From NCBI GenBank assembly GCA_022796475.1, contig JAAWIS010000005.1, positions 1-64,000 on the forward strand: DNA of 64,000 nt, given 5' to 3'. Origin of the DNA: Lachnospiraceae bacterium (GTDB lineage Bacteria > Bacillota > Clostridia > Lachnospirales > Lachnospiraceae). Below are positions 1 to 8,169 of the stretch, piece after piece. The position numbers were made by a program, and so were the translations under genes. Each line of letters begins with the position of its first letter. The stretch's first letter is position 1. The notes beneath the pieces were generated by a model. It searched no databases. It was not told the DNA's origin and worked only from the letters and a program-made list of their open reading frames with translations.

Positions 1-48
1 GAGAACGAACGCTAAAAATAATGCAACTTTTTTCGTACACGGGCGCAT
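1..48 (-). CDS. N-terminus of an exported protein, cut by the left edge
   Basis: Read on the minus strand, an ATG at 48-46 opens 16 codons with no stop up to the window edge: MRPCTKKVALFLAFVL. This is a basic start followed by a hydrophobic run, as in a signal peptide. A Shine-Dalgarno-like AAAGGGGG (complement of 55-62) sits 6 bases before the ATG. The rest of the gene lies outside the window, so no function can be given. It is divergent from the glycosyltransferase gene at 365. Confidence 0.55.
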   Translation of the reverse strand, partial: MRPCTKKVALFLAFVL

Positions 49-364
49 AAAAAACCCCCTTTCAAATGTGTAATCGTTTGGTGTAGTAATGCGTATCAGA
101 TTGATTGGCAAAAGAGCCTCAATTCTCTTGCTGATTTCTATTGTACTTGATTTTGGAGATGTGGGGGTATAGTATTTGCTTATACAGTATCTGTTAATTT
201 AATAACGAGGAGGAATGGCAGAAAGATATCATGATGGAAGAATATATGATAAAATAGAAGAAAAAGGCTTGGAGAGCAGCTTTGCCAGCCCTGAAAGAAA
301 GTAATTGGAGAAGAGGATTTTGTAAGGAACGAAAGTCTGGAAAGTAAAGGAGATATAAGGAAAA
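49..364. other. Divergent intergenic region, mostly featureless
   Basis: This 316-base gap separates the leftward edge gene from the rightward gene at 365. It is AT-rich. A loose promoter-like pair for the plus strand is TTGATT (147-152) and TATAGT (168-173), but the 15-base spacing is short. A 29-codon ORF at 215-304 (begins MAERYHDGRIYDKIEEKG) follows GAGGAGG by only one base, which is too close for a normal start. I therefore do not call it a gene. Confidence 0.4.
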
Positions 365-2038
365 ATGGCAGCAAGTACAAAGAACGGGACAAAGGATGTC
401 AGATGGAGAATAGCGGCAGCAATATATATTATTTTATTCAGCCTGGTATCTCTGGCTTTTTTAGAATGTTTTCCCTATGTTCACTCAGATGAGAGCTGGC
501 TGGCAGGGCTTAGCCGGGCAATGATGGAAGAGGGAGATATTGGGGTTACGGAGCCGTTTTTTGATGCAAAGCCCAGGTATCCTCATGGAATTAAGATATT
601 GTTTCATCTGATGCAGGCGGCAATGATTGGCGTCTTCGGATATGAAGTGGGGGCTGTCAGAGTGCTGTCCTGGGCAGGAGGGGCAGCAGCGCTGTGGATG
701 TGTTTTTTAAGCGGGGAACGTTTCCTTGCCAGCGGAAAGAAGGGCCTTTTTCTTATGGCAGTATTCAGCGTGGATATTCAGTTTCTTTATGCCTCCCATT
801 TTGGAAGACAGGAGATAATACTTTGTCTGATTCAATGGATCTGCATTTGGATGCTTCTTTCGCCGGAGGGATTTTATCATAAAAAATCTGCGGCAGCTTT
901 AGGAATTTGTACCGGAATTGCAATTGGATTTCATCCCAACAGTTTTTTGTTAGGAACGATGAATGGCATCTGTTTTCTGGCAGAGGCTTTGAAGGGCCAA
1001 AAACAAAGAGGCGGAGAAAAGAAAAGATGGGGAAACAAAGGAAACAGGTGGTGGAGTCCTCTGGCATGGTATGTGCTGGTTACGGCTTGTTTTGCAGCAG
1101 GATTTGTAGGCATAAGTTTTATGCTGGACAGCCATTTTCTGCAGCACTATTTTTCAAATGGAGCAAAAGAATTTGGAATTGATGCAGGCGGCTGGGAAAG
1201 GCTTACGGGATTTTTTGGGTTTCTTGGGCGCTTGTATCAACGAAACAGCGGAACCTATTATCTCCCTGATATCCGGTTTCAGTTTTTTCTTTTTGGAGGA
1301 AGTTTTTTGATGGCAGCAGCCGTGTATGGAACCATGAAACGGGAGATAGGGGAGATGGCTGGAAAGCTGGAAATTCTGCTGGCAGGTGCAGCAGGCATAA
1401 CGGCAGGGATGATTATAATTGGAAGATACAATCAAACCAGCATTCTCTTTTTATTTCCCTTTGGCTATATGGCAGCAGCCATAGTTTTGGAGTTGTTTGA
1501 AGGAACAGTAAAAAAGGGGGTGGCGGCTGTTCTTACGGCTGCAGTTTTGTGTTTCACCGTTTTCCAGGTAAAGGAGGAAGTGAAGAAAGGGGATTATGAA
1601 ACTTACGGAAAAAAAATAAGGGAGCTGGTGCCTGAGGGGGCTAAGGTTTTAGGCAATCTGAATATGGAATTTTTTATGGGCTATGACTGCTTTCGGGATT
1701 ACAGAAACCTTCCCTATGCTTTGGAGGAAGGCGGGCTGGAGGAGTATCTGGAAAAGAATCAAATTGAGTATATTGTGTATCATCAGGAGCTGGATTATCT
1801 TTGGGAGCACCGTCCTTACTATAATGTGATTTATGGAAATGTGATGTTTGTCCAGGAGTTAAGGGAATACTGCAGCAATAACTGCCAGGAGGCAGGAAGC
1901 TTTTTAGATCCCTGGTACGGAATTCGTGTGGCAGGTTTAAGAGGGGAGGTGGAGTATGCCCGGGTAACAGTCTACCGGAGGGCTTCCTCCAACTCTTCTT
2001 TTAAGCAGGGGTGCTTGCCGGGGCAGTCAAAACAGTGA
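365..2038 (+). CDS. GT-C-like polytopic membrane glycosyltransferase
   Basis: The 557-residue protein has a short basic N-terminus, a first membrane segment near residues 14-36, then an external loop with HSDESW (D42, E43). It continues with many hydrophobic segments to about residue 410 and a soluble C-terminal domain of about 140 residues. This layout, with an acidic pair in the first external loop, matches the PMT/ArnT (GT39-like) GT-C superfamily, which uses polyprenyl-phosphate sugars to glycosylate lipids or proteins outside the membrane. The donor and acceptor cannot be told. AAAGGAG lies upstream of the ATG. The last 67 bases overlap the 3' end of the convergent ABC ATPase gene, so the terminal 22 residues may be poorly conserved tail. 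Confidence 0.7.
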   Translation: MAASTKNGTKDVRWRIAAAIYIILFSLVSLAFLECFPYVHSDESWLAGLSRAMMEEGDIGVTEPFFDAKPRYPHGIKILFHLMQAAMIGVFGYEVGAVRVLSWAGGAAALWMCFLSGERFLASGKKGLFLMAVFSVDIQFLYASHFGRQEIILCLIQWICIWMLLSPEGFYHKKSAAALGICTGIAIGFHPNSFLLGTMNGICFLAEALKGQKQRGGEKKRWGNKGNRWWSPLAWYVLVTACFAAGFVGISFMLDSHFLQHYFSNGAKEFGIDAGGWERLTGFFGFLGRLYQRNSGTYYLPDIRFQFFLFGGSFLMAAAVYGTMKREIGEMAGKLEILLAGAAGITAGMIIIGRYNQTSILFLFPFGYMAAAIVLELFEGTVKKGVAAVLTAAVLCFTVFQVKEEVKKGDYETYGKKIRELVPEGAKVLGNLNMEFFMGYDCFRDYRNLPYALEEGGLEEYLEKNQIEYIVYHQELDYLWEHRPYYNVIYGNVMFVQELREYCSNNCQEAGSFLDPWYGIRVAGLRGEVEYARVTVYRRASSNSSFKQGCLPGQSKQ

Positions 2039-2700
2039 GAAATTCCGTGAGAGCCGGGGCTTAAAACGGCAATTCGGGTACCCAGAAAGATAGCTTCCTC
2101 AATGTCATGTGTTACCAGGATAACAGTGGAATGATTTTTTAAAACCAGCTCTTTTAAAGAGGTCTGAAGCTGGGTTCGGGTAAGGTAATCCAGGCTGGAA
2201 AAGGGTTCATCCATAAGAAGAAGCCTTGGATTTAATGCCAGAGCGCGGGCCAGGGCTCCCCGCTGCTTCATGCCTCCGGACAGGGTGTGGGGATAGCTGT
2301 CTTTAAAGTCTGAGAGCCCGGTCATAGACAGATAGTGGGAGGCTGTGGCCTGACGGTCAGAAGCAGTCCCGCCTTTTTTGGCTTTTTTTAAGGCATAGGT
2401 AATATTTTTTTCCAGGGTGAACCAGGGAAAGAGCTGGTCAAAGCTTTGAAATACCATAACCATCTGATCTGACGGCTTTGTTACCGGTTTGCCGTCAAGA
2501 AGGATGCAGCCGGAATCAGGGGCAAGAAAACCTCCCATAAGCCGTAAAAGAGTGGTTTTTCCGCAGCCGCTTTGGCCCAGAATGACCAGAAAATCGCCTT
2601 CATTGACGGAGAAACTGATGTCTGAAAGGACGTTATGGCAGGAAGCTTTTGTGGTGTATTTTTTGCATAGGTTTGTAATTTCTAACATAAGGTTCTCCAT
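1972..2700 (-). CDS. ABC transporter ATP-binding protein (SsuB/TauB/NrtD family)
   Basis: This 242-residue ATPase has Walker A GQSGCGKTT near residue 42, Q-loop VFQSF, the signature LSGGMKQR, Walker B RLLLMDEPFSSLD and the H-loop VTHDIEEA. The wording after the signature (GGMKQRGALARAL) is typical of nitrate/sulfonate/taurine and HMP-type importers. It is the third gene of a leftward operon after binding protein and permease, and would power that importer from the cytoplasmic face. A second possible start is the ATG at 2688, which has GGAG six bases before it. Its 3' end overlaps the convergent gene at 365-2038 by 67 bases. Confidence 0.88.
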   Translation of the reverse strand: MENLMLEITNLCKKYTTKASCHNVLSDISFSVNEGDFLVILGQSGCGKTTLLRLMGGFLAPDSGCILLDGKPVTKPSDQMVMVFQSFDQLFPWFTLEKNITYALKKAKKGGTASDRQATASHYLSMTGLSDFKDSYPHTLSGGMKQRGALARALALNPRLLLMDEPFSSLDYLTRTQLQTSLKELVLKNHSTVILVTHDIEEAIFLGTRIAVLSPGSHGISHCFDCPGKHPCLKEELEEALR

Positions 2701-2716
2701 TCTCTCCGTATTTTTA

Positions 2717-3520
2717 TCATGTGGTTTTTGCCTGTCCCTTCATCCCCCACCGCTCTAACGTATGTTTTTCCAGAACAGAGAAGCATACATCCTCCACAAG
2801 GATACCGATGAGAATCACCAGAAGGATTCCTGCAAACAGACCAGAGGTGTCCATAAAAGTTCTCTGGTTTAAGAGATACCAGCCAAGACCTCCCTGACTG
2901 CCCACTGCACCGAACACCATTTCGGCGCTGATTAAAGCCCGCCAGGCTCTGGCCCATCCGATTTTCAAGCCGGAAAGAACATAACCAAAGGAAGATCGGA
3001 GCATGATTTCCAAAGTGATGGATACAGGCCCCATGGACAGATTTCTGCCTGTATCCAGGTAAATATCCGGAACAGAAGAAAAACCAGTCATAAGATTTAA
3101 AAGCATGGGCCACAGGGCAGAGTGAATGATAATAGCAAGGACAGCCTTAGTGCCGGTTCCAAACCACATGATAATCAGCGGCAGCAGGGCCAGACCCGGC
3201 AGCGGGTGGGCAATGGCTGTTAAGGTATCCATAAAGCTTGCCGCTGTTTTTGAATGGATGGACAGCAGCCCTGCAAAGAGAGATAACAGGAGGGCAATGC
3301 CAAGACCTAGACAAATAAGCCACAGGGAGGATATGGTTTGCCCCAAAAGGTTTCCATGAAACAAATCCTCCCACAGCGTAATAAAAACCTCCTCCACAGA
3401 GGGAAACAGCATGGAAGGCACATGGGACAGTTTTACCCATAGCTCCCATACAAGAAGAAGCAACAGGCACCAGAAGGCCCGGGCAAATCCTTTTGCATGT
3501 TTTTGGAGAAATCGATTCAT
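2717..3520 (-). CDS. ABC transporter permease (SsuC/TauC-like)
   Basis: This 267-residue integral membrane protein starts with a basic N-terminus, then a membrane segment (AFWCLLLLLVWELWV) and further hydrophobic segments. The cytoplasmic EAA-type loop is around residues 175-195 (SGLKIGWARAWRALISAEM), the hallmark of binding-protein-dependent permeases of the SsuC/TauC/ThiX type. Only 3 bases separate it from the binding-protein stop, and 16 bases separate it from the ATPase start, so the three genes form one operon. It would form a homodimeric channel with the ATPase. Substrate is not deducible from the permease. Confidence 0.87.
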   Translation of the reverse strand: MNRFLQKHAKGFARAFWCLLLLLVWELWVKLSHVPSMLFPSVEEVFITLWEDLFHGNLLGQTISSLWLICLGLGIALLLSLFAGLLSIHSKTAASFMDTLTAIAHPLPGLALLPLIIMWFGTGTKAVLAIIIHSALWPMLLNLMTGFSSVPDIYLDTGRNLSMGPVSITLEIMLRSSFGYVLSGLKIGWARAWRALISAEMVFGAVGSQGGLGWYLLNQRTFMDTSGLFAGILLVILIGILVEDVCFSVLEKHTLERWGMKGQAKTT

Positions 3521-3523
3521 AGG

Positions 3524-4489
3524 TTACGGCAGCTCTCCTTTCTGCTGGTTTACATTGTCAAATATAATAGTGTCAAAATCAGGATTCCCTTTTGTCATCC
3601 CCATTTTCTGCATGGCAGCGCTGAGCTGTGGGATTCCCTCAAGGCGGTTGGAGTAGATGGTGCCATTGTAAGTCATCTGTTCCATCAAGGCTTCTTCGGA
3701 AATGCCGTAAACAGGAGCCAGAATTTGGACACATTCTTCCATGTTTTCATTGATATAGTCAATGGATTCATCCAATGCCTCAATAAAAGCATCGTACCAA
3801 TCTCTGTGCTGTTCATAAAAATCGGTCATAGCCACACCGCTGATAAAGGTAAAGGGTCTGCCCATAATCTCTTCCCCGGTAGCCAGGATGGACATGCCGG
3901 CCTCAAGCTCCTGCTGGATATACGGAGGAGTGGCTACATGAGCTGTAATCTCCGTATTGGACAGCAGGGCGTGAAGGGCGTCGGGGTGGCTCATGGATAC
4001 AAGCTGGCTGTCCAAAGCCGCAGGATCTCCTAACTGCTGGTCAGCCAGCATACACAGCAGGATATGCTGGGTGCAGCCTGGGGAAAGAATGGCGATTCTG
4101 TCCTCTTTTGTAAAGTCAGCCAGGGTTTTTATGGAGGGATTGTCCGTTACAATGGCTACCTGGTTGGAACTGATACCAGTAGCATATTTCCACTCCATGC
4201 CATTGTCAATGCCAATCAGTACGGGAGCAATTCCCATAAAGCCAAAATCCACTTCTCCATTCATCATGCTTTCCCGGATAGCCGTAGGACCTCCGAACTG
4301 CTGCCAGTTAATGGTAACACCGGGGAGTTTCTTTTCCAGAATTCCTTTTTCTTTCATGATATTTAAAGGAGCATAGGCAATTCCATACTGTTCGGCAATT
4401 CCTATGACAGGCTGTTCATTTTTCTGACATCCCCATAAGGTTAGGGAAGACAGAAGAAGGAGTAAGAGAGCGAGTTTAGGTTTGTTCAT
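3524..4489 (-). CDS. NMT1/SsuA-like substrate-binding lipoprotein
   Basis: The 321-residue protein begins with a lipoprotein signal (basic MNKPK, hydrophobic run, LTLWGC lipobox with Cys21), so it would be anchored outside the membrane. The mature part has the NMT1/SsuA features: an early GIAEQYGIAYAPLNIMKE region, a GGPTAIRESMMNGEVDFGFMG segment split by a short loop, and a conserved TIIFD close to the end. This family binds sulfonates, taurine, nitrate or pyrimidine precursors. No TPP or other known riboswitch was recognised in the 253 bases upstream, so a thiamine-precursor role has no support. It is first in a leftward operon with permease and ATPase. Confidence 0.85.
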   Translation of the reverse strand: MNKPKLALLLLLLSSLTLWGCQKNEQPVIGIAEQYGIAYAPLNIMKEKGILEKKLPGVTINWQQFGGPTAIRESMMNGEVDFGFMGIAPVLIGIDNGMEWKYATGISSNQVAIVTDNPSIKTLADFTKEDRIAILSPGCTQHILLCMLADQQLGDPAALDSQLVSMSHPDALHALLSNTEITAHVATPPYIQQELEAGMSILATGEEIMGRPFTFISGVAMTDFYEQHRDWYDAFIEALDESIDYINENMEECVQILAPVYGISEEALMEQMTYNGTIYSNRLEGIPQLSAAMQKMGMTKGNPDFDTIIFDNVNQQKGELP

Positions 4490-4514
4490 TACAGATTCCT
4501 TTCTGGTGTTTACA

Positions 4515-4726
4515 GAGGGTTCACAGGAACCCCTTTCATTTATGGTAGTGTCCTAAGCGGGGCATGGGGGTTACTGTGAAAGCTTGGCGCCCCGTCGCCA
4601 AGCTGTGCGAAAACGGGGCCGCGAAGCGGCATCTTCCATGTCCGTTTTCTGCACATCCCCCGGAGGGTTCACAGAACCCCCTTTCATTTATGGTGGTGTC
4701 CTAAGCGGGGCATGGGGGTTACTGTG
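4515..4726. repeat. Pair of 64-bp direct repeats flanking structured DNA
   Basis: Copies at 4515-4578 and 4663-4726 begin GAGGGTTCACAG and end GGGGGTTACTGTG; I count three differences over 64 bases. The 84 bases between them hold an AGCTTGGCG/CGCCAAGCT hairpin, then a larger hairpin whose arms are GTGCGAAAACGG and CCGTTTTCTGCAC with an inner GCCGC/GCGGC. The block lies between the 3' end of the GT2/ATP-grasp operon and the 5' end of the ABC importer operon on the same strand. Part of it (4649-4669) recurs inverted at 12767-12787. It may be a dispersed intergenic element. Confidence 0.8.
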
Positions 4727-4742
4727 TATTTTTTAGAGCATT

Positions 4743-6731
4743 TTATTTTTCAGGATACAGGCGGTTTACCAGGCTTTCTCCTGTGGGAGAAAGAACCTGA
4801 AATGCTTCATAAAACTGCCGGATATAGGCAGCTATCGTGCCAGGCGTTCCGGTGATGACCCCATGACCAAAGCGGGCAGTGGCATTATAAGCAGGGGGGA
4901 TCTCCTGACCGGGGTGGTAGTTGTAGCCGCAGTCTAAAAGAAAGGGAAGTAGCTTCAACTGCTCTATAGGGGTACAGGAGGCTATGACGCCTGGATGGCA
5001 GAAGGTCAGTTGGACGGCTGCGCACCGGTGGATGTTGTCTGCCCTGAAATCCGGGGAAAGATTTAAGGAAACTGACTTTCCAAAGGACAGGTCAATAACC
5101 GCTTCCAGTATATCAAATCCTGTTAAATAGGGAATCACCACATCTTCAAAAGCACCTCCGATGCGGCATGCCAGCTCATTGACCCGGATTCCCTCTTCTC
5201 CGATCAGAAGCTGAAGGTAGAAGGGGCCTTCTGTCAGTTGGAAAGCATCGGCTACTTGCTGGCTCAGGCGCTCAATCTCCGGAAAACGGTTCATGTGTAC
5301 AGACGGAAAACGATGACCGATACAGATTCCGATATGAACAGGATCCGGATACAAAAGACGGTCGGAAACCGTAAGGATGGTCAGATGGCCCTGAGAAACC
5401 CAGCCGCTTACCGTAATCTCGTCGCTGGGGTAAAATTGTTCAGCCAGTGCCTGAGAACTTTTGGAAAAAGACAGTGTTTCAGGAAGACAGGACAGAAGCT
5501 CTGCTGCCTGGCTGCATTTGAAAATTCCGCGTTGTCCCTGAGAGTCCAGAGGCTTTATGACAAGAGGCGGCGCAAGAAAATCCAGATCTGAGGCAGCCGT
5601 ATGTCCATCGATCAGCATCCAGGGAGCCGTAGGAATTTTGTGTTTGGCTAAAATCTGTTTCATTATCTTTTTGTTGGTAACGGCAAGGGCTTTTTCAGGG
5701 GTTAAGAAGGAGGGAAGCCCCAGGCGGTGGGAAACACAGGCAGCAGTATACACAGGCTGGTCGGTTCCCATCGTCATGACGGCATCTGCATGTTCGCGTC
5801 TGGCAGTTTTTGTGCAGCCGTCAATATCAAAGGTGCTGATTCGGTCGTGAACATGAGCGTAATCGGCGCCGGGAGGATGGTCCGTGTAATCGGCTAAGAT
5901 TACCCGGTGACCATTTTTTCGCGCCCGTTTTATCGCATGAAGCTGGCAGTTGGAACCGCCTAAAATCATGATTGTTGATTCTTCGTACAACACTGAAGAC
6001 CTCCTTTTTGGTGACAGAAATAAAGATGCAGCGGGGCCGTAGAAACAAATAATGTTCCAGTACAAGGCTGCAAGCTTTTTCAGGGTATAGCCGCTGCGGC
6101 CATAGGGCCTGGGGGTTGCAGGATAATAACAGGTCATTGCCTTTCTGGGACGGGAAAATACGGCAGCGGACAGGTAAAAGAACCCGGCAGCTTCACCGGA
6201 AATTTCCCGGGCCAGTTCCCTTGTCATAATGCGGAAACTGCTGACCTTTATGTGGGAGGGCAGTTTTAACAGAATCCGGAACAGCAAATCTCTCATTTGA
6301 CTGCCCAGAATCCGAAGGGGAGAGTGCTTTGCCCGAAAAGGCAGATGCATCCCGGAGTCTGCCCTGGGAACGGCATACACAATGTCAAAACCTTTCAAAA
6401 TGGTTTGGTATAAAGTGAAAAGAGTGTTTGGGCTGTGCTGCAAATCATCATCCATGGTGGCAATATAACGGCAGTTTCCGGCATGGCGGATTCCGCATAA
6501 AACGGCATTCTGCTGACCGTAATTGCGTTTCAGCCGGATTAACGTAATTTCGGGAAAATCACAGTGCTTTCTCAGCCAGGAAGCTATTTTTTCCGGATTG
6601 CCGTCATCTACCAAATAGATATGATACGTACAAACAGAGGAAAAAACGGTATGAATTTGGCGAATCAGGCGAGCCACAGATTCCGTGGAGCCAAATACCG
6701 GAATTACGATTCCAAGAGTAACACTATCCAT
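4743..6731 (-). CDS. GT2 glycosyltransferase fused to an ATP-grasp ligase
   Basis: The 662-residue ORF has two parts. Residues 1-245 form a family 2 glycosyltransferase: GIVIPVFG, VDDG (41-44) and MDDDLQHSP (93-101), as in polyprenyl-phosphate glycosyltransferases (GtrB/DPM type). From about residue 255 a new protein begins (IMILGGSNCQLHAIKRA), with a pre-ATP-grasp fold, a lysine-containing VIKPLDSQGQRG segment and NELACRIGG, typical of ATP-grasp carboxylate-amine ligases. The join (residues 240-247) is encoded by a strong ribosome site, AAAAAGGAGG, followed by an in-frame GTG at 5993. The ligase half may therefore also be made alone (416 residues). The start overlaps the aminotransferase stop by 8 bases, so they are co-translated. 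Amino-sugar glycan decoration is a reasonable but unproven role. Confidence 0.75.
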   Translation of the reverse strand: MDSVTLGIVIPVFGSTESVARLIRQIHTVFSSVCTYHIYLVDDGNPEKIASWLRKHCDFPEITLIRLKRNYGQQNAVLCGIRHAGNCRYIATMDDDLQHSPNTLFTLYQTILKGFDIVYAVPRADSGMHLPFRAKHSPLRILGSQMRDLLFRILLKLPSHIKVSSFRIMTRELAREISGEAAGFFYLSAAVFSRPRKAMTCYYPATPRPYGRSGYTLKKLAALYWNIICFYGPAASLFLSPKRRSSVLYEESTIMILGGSNCQLHAIKRARKNGHRVILADYTDHPPGADYAHVHDRISTFDIDGCTKTARREHADAVMTMGTDQPVYTAACVSHRLGLPSFLTPEKALAVTNKKIMKQILAKHKIPTAPWMLIDGHTAASDLDFLAPPLVIKPLDSQGQRGIFKCSQAAELLSCLPETLSFSKSSQALAEQFYPSDEITVSGWVSQGHLTILTVSDRLLYPDPVHIGICIGHRFPSVHMNRFPEIERLSQQVADAFQLTEGPFYLQLLIGEEGIRVNELACRIGGAFEDVVIPYLTGFDILEAVIDLSFGKSVSLNLSPDFRADNIHRCAAVQLTFCHPGVIASCTPIEQLKLLPFLLDCGYNYHPGQEIPPAYNATARFGHGVITGTPGTIAAYIRQFYEAFQVLSPTGESLVNRLYPEK
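5991..6009 (-). promoter_or_regulatory. Internal ribosome binding site and GTG start at the fusion joint
   Basis: On the minus strand AAAAAGGAGG (complement of 6000-6009) is followed six bases later by GTG (5993-5991), in frame with the surrounding ORF. It marks where the ATP-grasp domain begins. The Shine-Dalgarno bases are themselves translated as PKRRS in the long product. This is as strong as any ribosome site in the window. Confidence 0.6.
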
Positions 6732-7866
6732 AAAGGCGGATTCCTTTGAGTATTATTTCTGAAATTTCCCAGACCTGCTCTCTGGTTAATTTCGTGTGAA
6801 TGGGAAGACGCAGCAGCGTATCGTAGCAGGCCATGGTTTCCGGAAAGTCCGACTGCTTATATCCAAACTTCTTTCCCATGGGGGAAATATGAAGGGGAAC
6901 ATAATGAGTTTTGGCATCGATTCCCTGACCAGTTAAATAGCTTTGTATGCGTTCCCGCAAGGTCTGGCTGGCAAAGCGCAGATAAAATATATGGCCGTTA
7001 GGAGAGGCATAATCCGGAACCGCCATCAGTCTGGCATAGCCGTTCTGCTCTAAAGGTTTCAGGAAATTCAAATAATCTTTAAGGCGCTGTCTTCTGGTTT
7101 TTGTAATCTGGCTCAGGCTTGACAGTTGTGCAGATAAAAGAGCAGCGCACAATTCGCTGACAGCCGTACTGCTTCCGTGGCAGACCCAGGTATAGCGGTC
7201 GCATTCCCCATTAAAAAAAGCGTCCCGGTTGGTGCCGTGGACACGATAGCAGCGGGCTTTTTCAAAATCGGTTCTGTCCCTGCACAAAAGCAGTCCGCCC
7301 TCGCCGCAGCTAATATTTTTGGTGTAATGAAAGCTGACACATCCGAATTCTCCCAGCGTACCAAGAGCAGCATCTTTATAAAATGCGTTGATGGCTTGTG
7401 CAGCATCTTCGATAACAACCAGACCGGCTTCCGATGCCAGCTTTAAAAGCTTGTCCATATGGCAGGAAATGCCGGCATAATGAACCGGAATAATGGCACG
7501 GGTTTTTGACGTGATTCGGCTGGCAATATCCTTCAGGCTGATATTCTGGGTATCAGGATCAATGTCACAAAAGACAGGGATTCCTCCGGCTTTCAGCACC
7601 GCATTGGCAGCAGAGGGAAAGTTGTAGGAGGGAAGAAGCACCTGGTCTTCTTTGGACAAATTGCACATGTTAAGAGCCGTTTCCAGCGCAAGAGAACAAC
7701 TGGAAGTCAGCATGTAGCGGCTGCCTCTGTCAGAATAAACAGAAGAAAGCTGACTCAGAACTTTTTTCGTAAAAAGACCATCGGTATTTAAATTGCCATT
7801 AAGACAGGAAAGCAGCTCTTCCTCATCCAAATTTGTACAATGCCGGGCATAAAAAGGTATCTTCAT
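6724..7866 (-). CDS. wecE: WecE/DegT-family sugar aminotransferase
   Basis: This 380-residue PLP enzyme of the DegT/DnrJ/EryC1/StrS family would transfer an amino group to a nucleotide keto-sugar. The cofactor lysine lies in SFHYTKNISCGEGG (K183), which is the WecE pattern, and the PLP-ring region is VIEDAAQA (151-158). The N-terminus IPFYARHCTNLDEEEL also resembles WecE, which makes dTDP-4-amino-4,6-dideoxygalactose. It heads a leftward operon with the GT2/ATP-grasp gene, overlapping its start by 8 bases. The ATG has only a weak ribosome site and follows a GAAAGG-AG-CCTTTC palindrome (7867-7880) that could hide it. Exact sugar substrate is inferred from family only. Confidence 0.82.
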   Translation of the reverse strand: MKIPFYARHCTNLDEEELLSCLNGNLNTDGLFTKKVLSQLSSVYSDRGSRYMLTSSCSLALETALNMCNLSKEDQVLLPSYNFPSAANAVLKAGGIPVFCDIDPDTQNISLKDIASRITSKTRAIIPVHYAGISCHMDKLLKLASEAGLVVIEDAAQAINAFYKDAALGTLGEFGCVSFHYTKNISCGEGGLLLCRDRTDFEKARCYRVHGTNRDAFFNGECDRYTWVCHGSSTAVSELCAALLSAQLSSLSQITKTRRQRLKDYLNFLKPLEQNGYARLMAVPDYASPNGHIFYLRFASQTLRERIQSYLTGQGIDAKTHYVPLHISPMGKKFGYKQSDFPETMACYDTLLRLPIHTKLTREQVWEISEIILKGIRLYG

Positions 7867-7888
7867 GAAAGGAGCCTTTCTTTTTTAT

Positions 7889-8092
7889 CATGATGTTGGG
7901 GTCAAAAGGTGTTTTGCCCCCTCTGATACCGGATTGCTCTGTACTTTGTACTCCCGCAATCCTCAAAAACATTCAAAATCCGCTCTGATCGGGCTGCTTT
8001 TTCATATTTTTGGCGGGTCCCAAGTTCAAAAATCCTCTTGCAAGCAAGCTTGCATTGGATTTTAGACCTTTTGACCCTGGTATCATATCATG
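7889..8092. repeat. 204-bp inverted-repeat-bounded, multi-hairpin element
   Basis: The ends pair: CATGAT (7889-7894) with ATCATG (8087-8092), and GGGTCAAAAGGT (7899-7910) with ACCTTTTGACCC (8066-8077). Inside are separate hairpins: GGATTGC/GCAATCC around 7934-7964, and AATCC..TGCAAGC-AA-GCTTGCA..GGATT around 8031-8062. Together they suggest a multi-branch fold closed by a terminal helix. It fills the 303-base gap between the aminotransferase start and the first tusA-like gene. It contains no credible gene. It could be a MITE-like repeat or a structured RNA. Confidence 0.7.
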
Positions 8093-8127
8093 TAACAGGT
8101 TACACCATAAGTTTTTTGTGGTATACT
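8091..8127 (+). promoter_or_regulatory. Candidate promoter with palindrome for the first tusA-like gene
   Basis: GTTACA (8099-8104), 17 bases, TATACT (8122-8127) resembles a vegetative promoter. The -35 is half of a perfect TGTAAC-AG-GTTACA palindrome (8091-8104), a possible operator. A second palindrome with arms TATGAT and ATCATA follows near the expected transcript start. Confidence 0.45.
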
Positions 8128-8169
8128 TATGATGCATATCATAATTGAATTGATAGAAGGAGGTATCCC

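Noticed and set aside
215..304. Small ORF of 29 codons in the left gap
   Set aside because: GAGGAGG is only one base before the ATG, and no conservation can be judged.
4490..4742. THI-box riboswitch for the NMT1-like importer
   Set aside because: The region is occupied by GC-rich direct repeats and no CUGAGA/ACCUGA-type core was seen.
7865..8065. Plus-strand ORF of 66 codons between wecE and tusA-like genes
   Set aside because: It lies wholly inside the inverted-repeat element, opposite the wecE start, and has no ribosome site; a by-product of structured DNA.
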